Shown here piece after piece: positions 63,286 to 64,000 of a DNA stretch of 64,000 bases. The notes under the pieces were generated by a model. The model saw only the letters and a program-made list of their open reading frames with translations. It searched no databases and had not been told where the DNA came from. Position 1 is the first letter of the stretch. Each line of letters begins with the position of its first letter. The position numbers were made by a program, and so were the translations under genes. The stretch covers positions 62,001-126,000 of the forward strand of contig NW_005179030.1 of the NCBI RefSeq assembly GCF_000350225.1. The letters are read 5' to 3'. This DNA comes from Chondrus crispus (lineage: Eukaryota > Rhodophyta > Florideophyceae > Gigartinales > Gigartinaceae).

Positions 63286-64000
63286 GCCAGTGAGCCACTT
63301 ATCCACGTCATCCTTTCTCTTCCCGTCCGTCATCCGTAAAGCCACTAGGGCTCCTTGCGTCTCTGCCCCGAGTATACCAGACCGCCCATCGTTGGCGTGT
63401 GTCAGGGAGCCGGGAAGGGTCGGTAGACGTCTGCCGACCGCCCTCTCCGCCGCTCGTACCCCGTCCTTCGTCATAACCCCACAGCACGGGTCCTATCCTC
63501 CCTTTGGTATTTTACCTACCTCCCCGATGGTCCGTCGTCCCCCTACACAAGACGAGGGGGTGTGATCGTATCCTCTCGTGGTCAGCCCGGGCTATGTCGC
63601 TTGCCGCCACCTGTCGCCGCGCGCGTGCGTGCGTCAATGGATACGCAGGGGAAGGCGGCGACGTGACAGCGAGGGGGACTGATAGGGGGCTCTCTGGTGG
63701 GAGCGGGTGCTCCTTTCCTTGCCTTGCGATCCGTCCCGCCGGCTCGAGCCGGCTTACGTGGTTGGTCTGCGTCGGGGAGAAGGAGGGGTACGTATCCTCC
63801 TTCTCGTGTCAGGGCGTCGGTCGGCGTCGCCTGAGACTCTTCCCCGTGCGCGCGGTCTCCGCTCCTCCTTCTCGGAACGACGCTTGTCCCCCGCTGTCTC
63901 CTTCCGAGAGGGTCCGGACTACGCGTGATCTGCGCGCAACGCCTCCTCCGAGGGGGGGTCGTACATCGTATTCGGGCGCTCTTGTGTGTCGTGGCTTGGA
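63286..64000. other. GC-rich region to the window edge
   Basis: I support no gene here. It corresponds in position to the non-coding tail after copy 1. Several GC-rich inverted segments are present, but no regular array is visible before the edge. Confidence 0.35.

Noticed and set aside
1-64000. CRISPR arrays, tRNA or rRNA genes, bacterial operons
   Set aside because: None seen. The tandem repeats lack spacer logic, and the content is eukaryotic retrotransposon sequence.

Overview
This is a 64-kb stretch of repeat-dominated eukaryotic nuclear DNA. Nearly everything recognisable in it is a transposable element or the wreck of one: Ty3/gypsy and Ty1/copia LTR retrotransposons, MULE, DDE (CENP-B/pogo-like) and Tc1/mariner-like DNA transposons, and a GC-rich LTR family without a visible polymerase. 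I see no intact cellular gene, rRNA, tRNA or CRISPR array. The mixture of chromodomain-bearing gypsy and copia elements would fit a retrotransposon-rich alga, possibly a red alga, but the sequence does not prove the lineage.

Layout. 1-4252: 5' part of a decayed gypsy element on the minus strand, cut by the window edge, ending in its 5' LTR. 4253-7111: unassigned sequence and a minus-strand MULE transposase relic, then the downstream part of an old gag. 7112-28012: one gypsy chromovirus on the minus strand, with 5' LTR 27076-28012, 3' LTR 7112-8049 and 5-bp target duplications TGCAT. It split the old gag, whose reading frame resumes in phase on the other side. A nearly pristine copia element (12856-19061, 768-bp LTRs, target duplication ACGGT) sits inside it. 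The window therefore holds a three-level nest. Without the copia, the gypsy element is about 14.7 kb, with an unusually long region of about 6 kb between its chromodomain and its 3' LTR. That region carries an antisense ORF beside the 3' LTR.

28013-34000: upstream half of the split gag, then fragments of MULE (plus), DDE transposase (plus) and Tc1/mariner transposase (minus). 35.2-38.4 kb: decayed copia on plus. 39.07-39.93 kb: copia gag relic on minus. 40.3-47.15 kb: decayed copia on minus between two 338-bp direct repeats, with a zinc-finger ORF upstream of its gag. 47.2-49.9 kb: mostly unassigned. 49.8-64 kb: a GC-rich family with three LTR-like copies (49935, 53702 and 59899) and large plus-strand ORFs encoding a conserved protein with a proline-rich N-terminus, a conserved core and a C-terminal coiled coil. 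A copia gag relic lies between the first two copies.

How it fits together. The young copia is the only element that looks potentially competent. It has three ORFs: gag; protease plus the integrase zinc finger; and integrase-RT-RNase H. They are joined by an ATGA overlap and by a correctly phased A_AAA_AAA slippery heptamer. The gypsy element is disabled by several stops and frameshifts. The most intriguing material is the plus-strand protein family next to LTRs at 54-64 kb, which may be distantly related to the antisense ORF of the gypsy element, and the array of hairpins with a period of about 59 bp that abuts an LTR at 59.35-59.89 kb. All readings were made by eye, without database searches.
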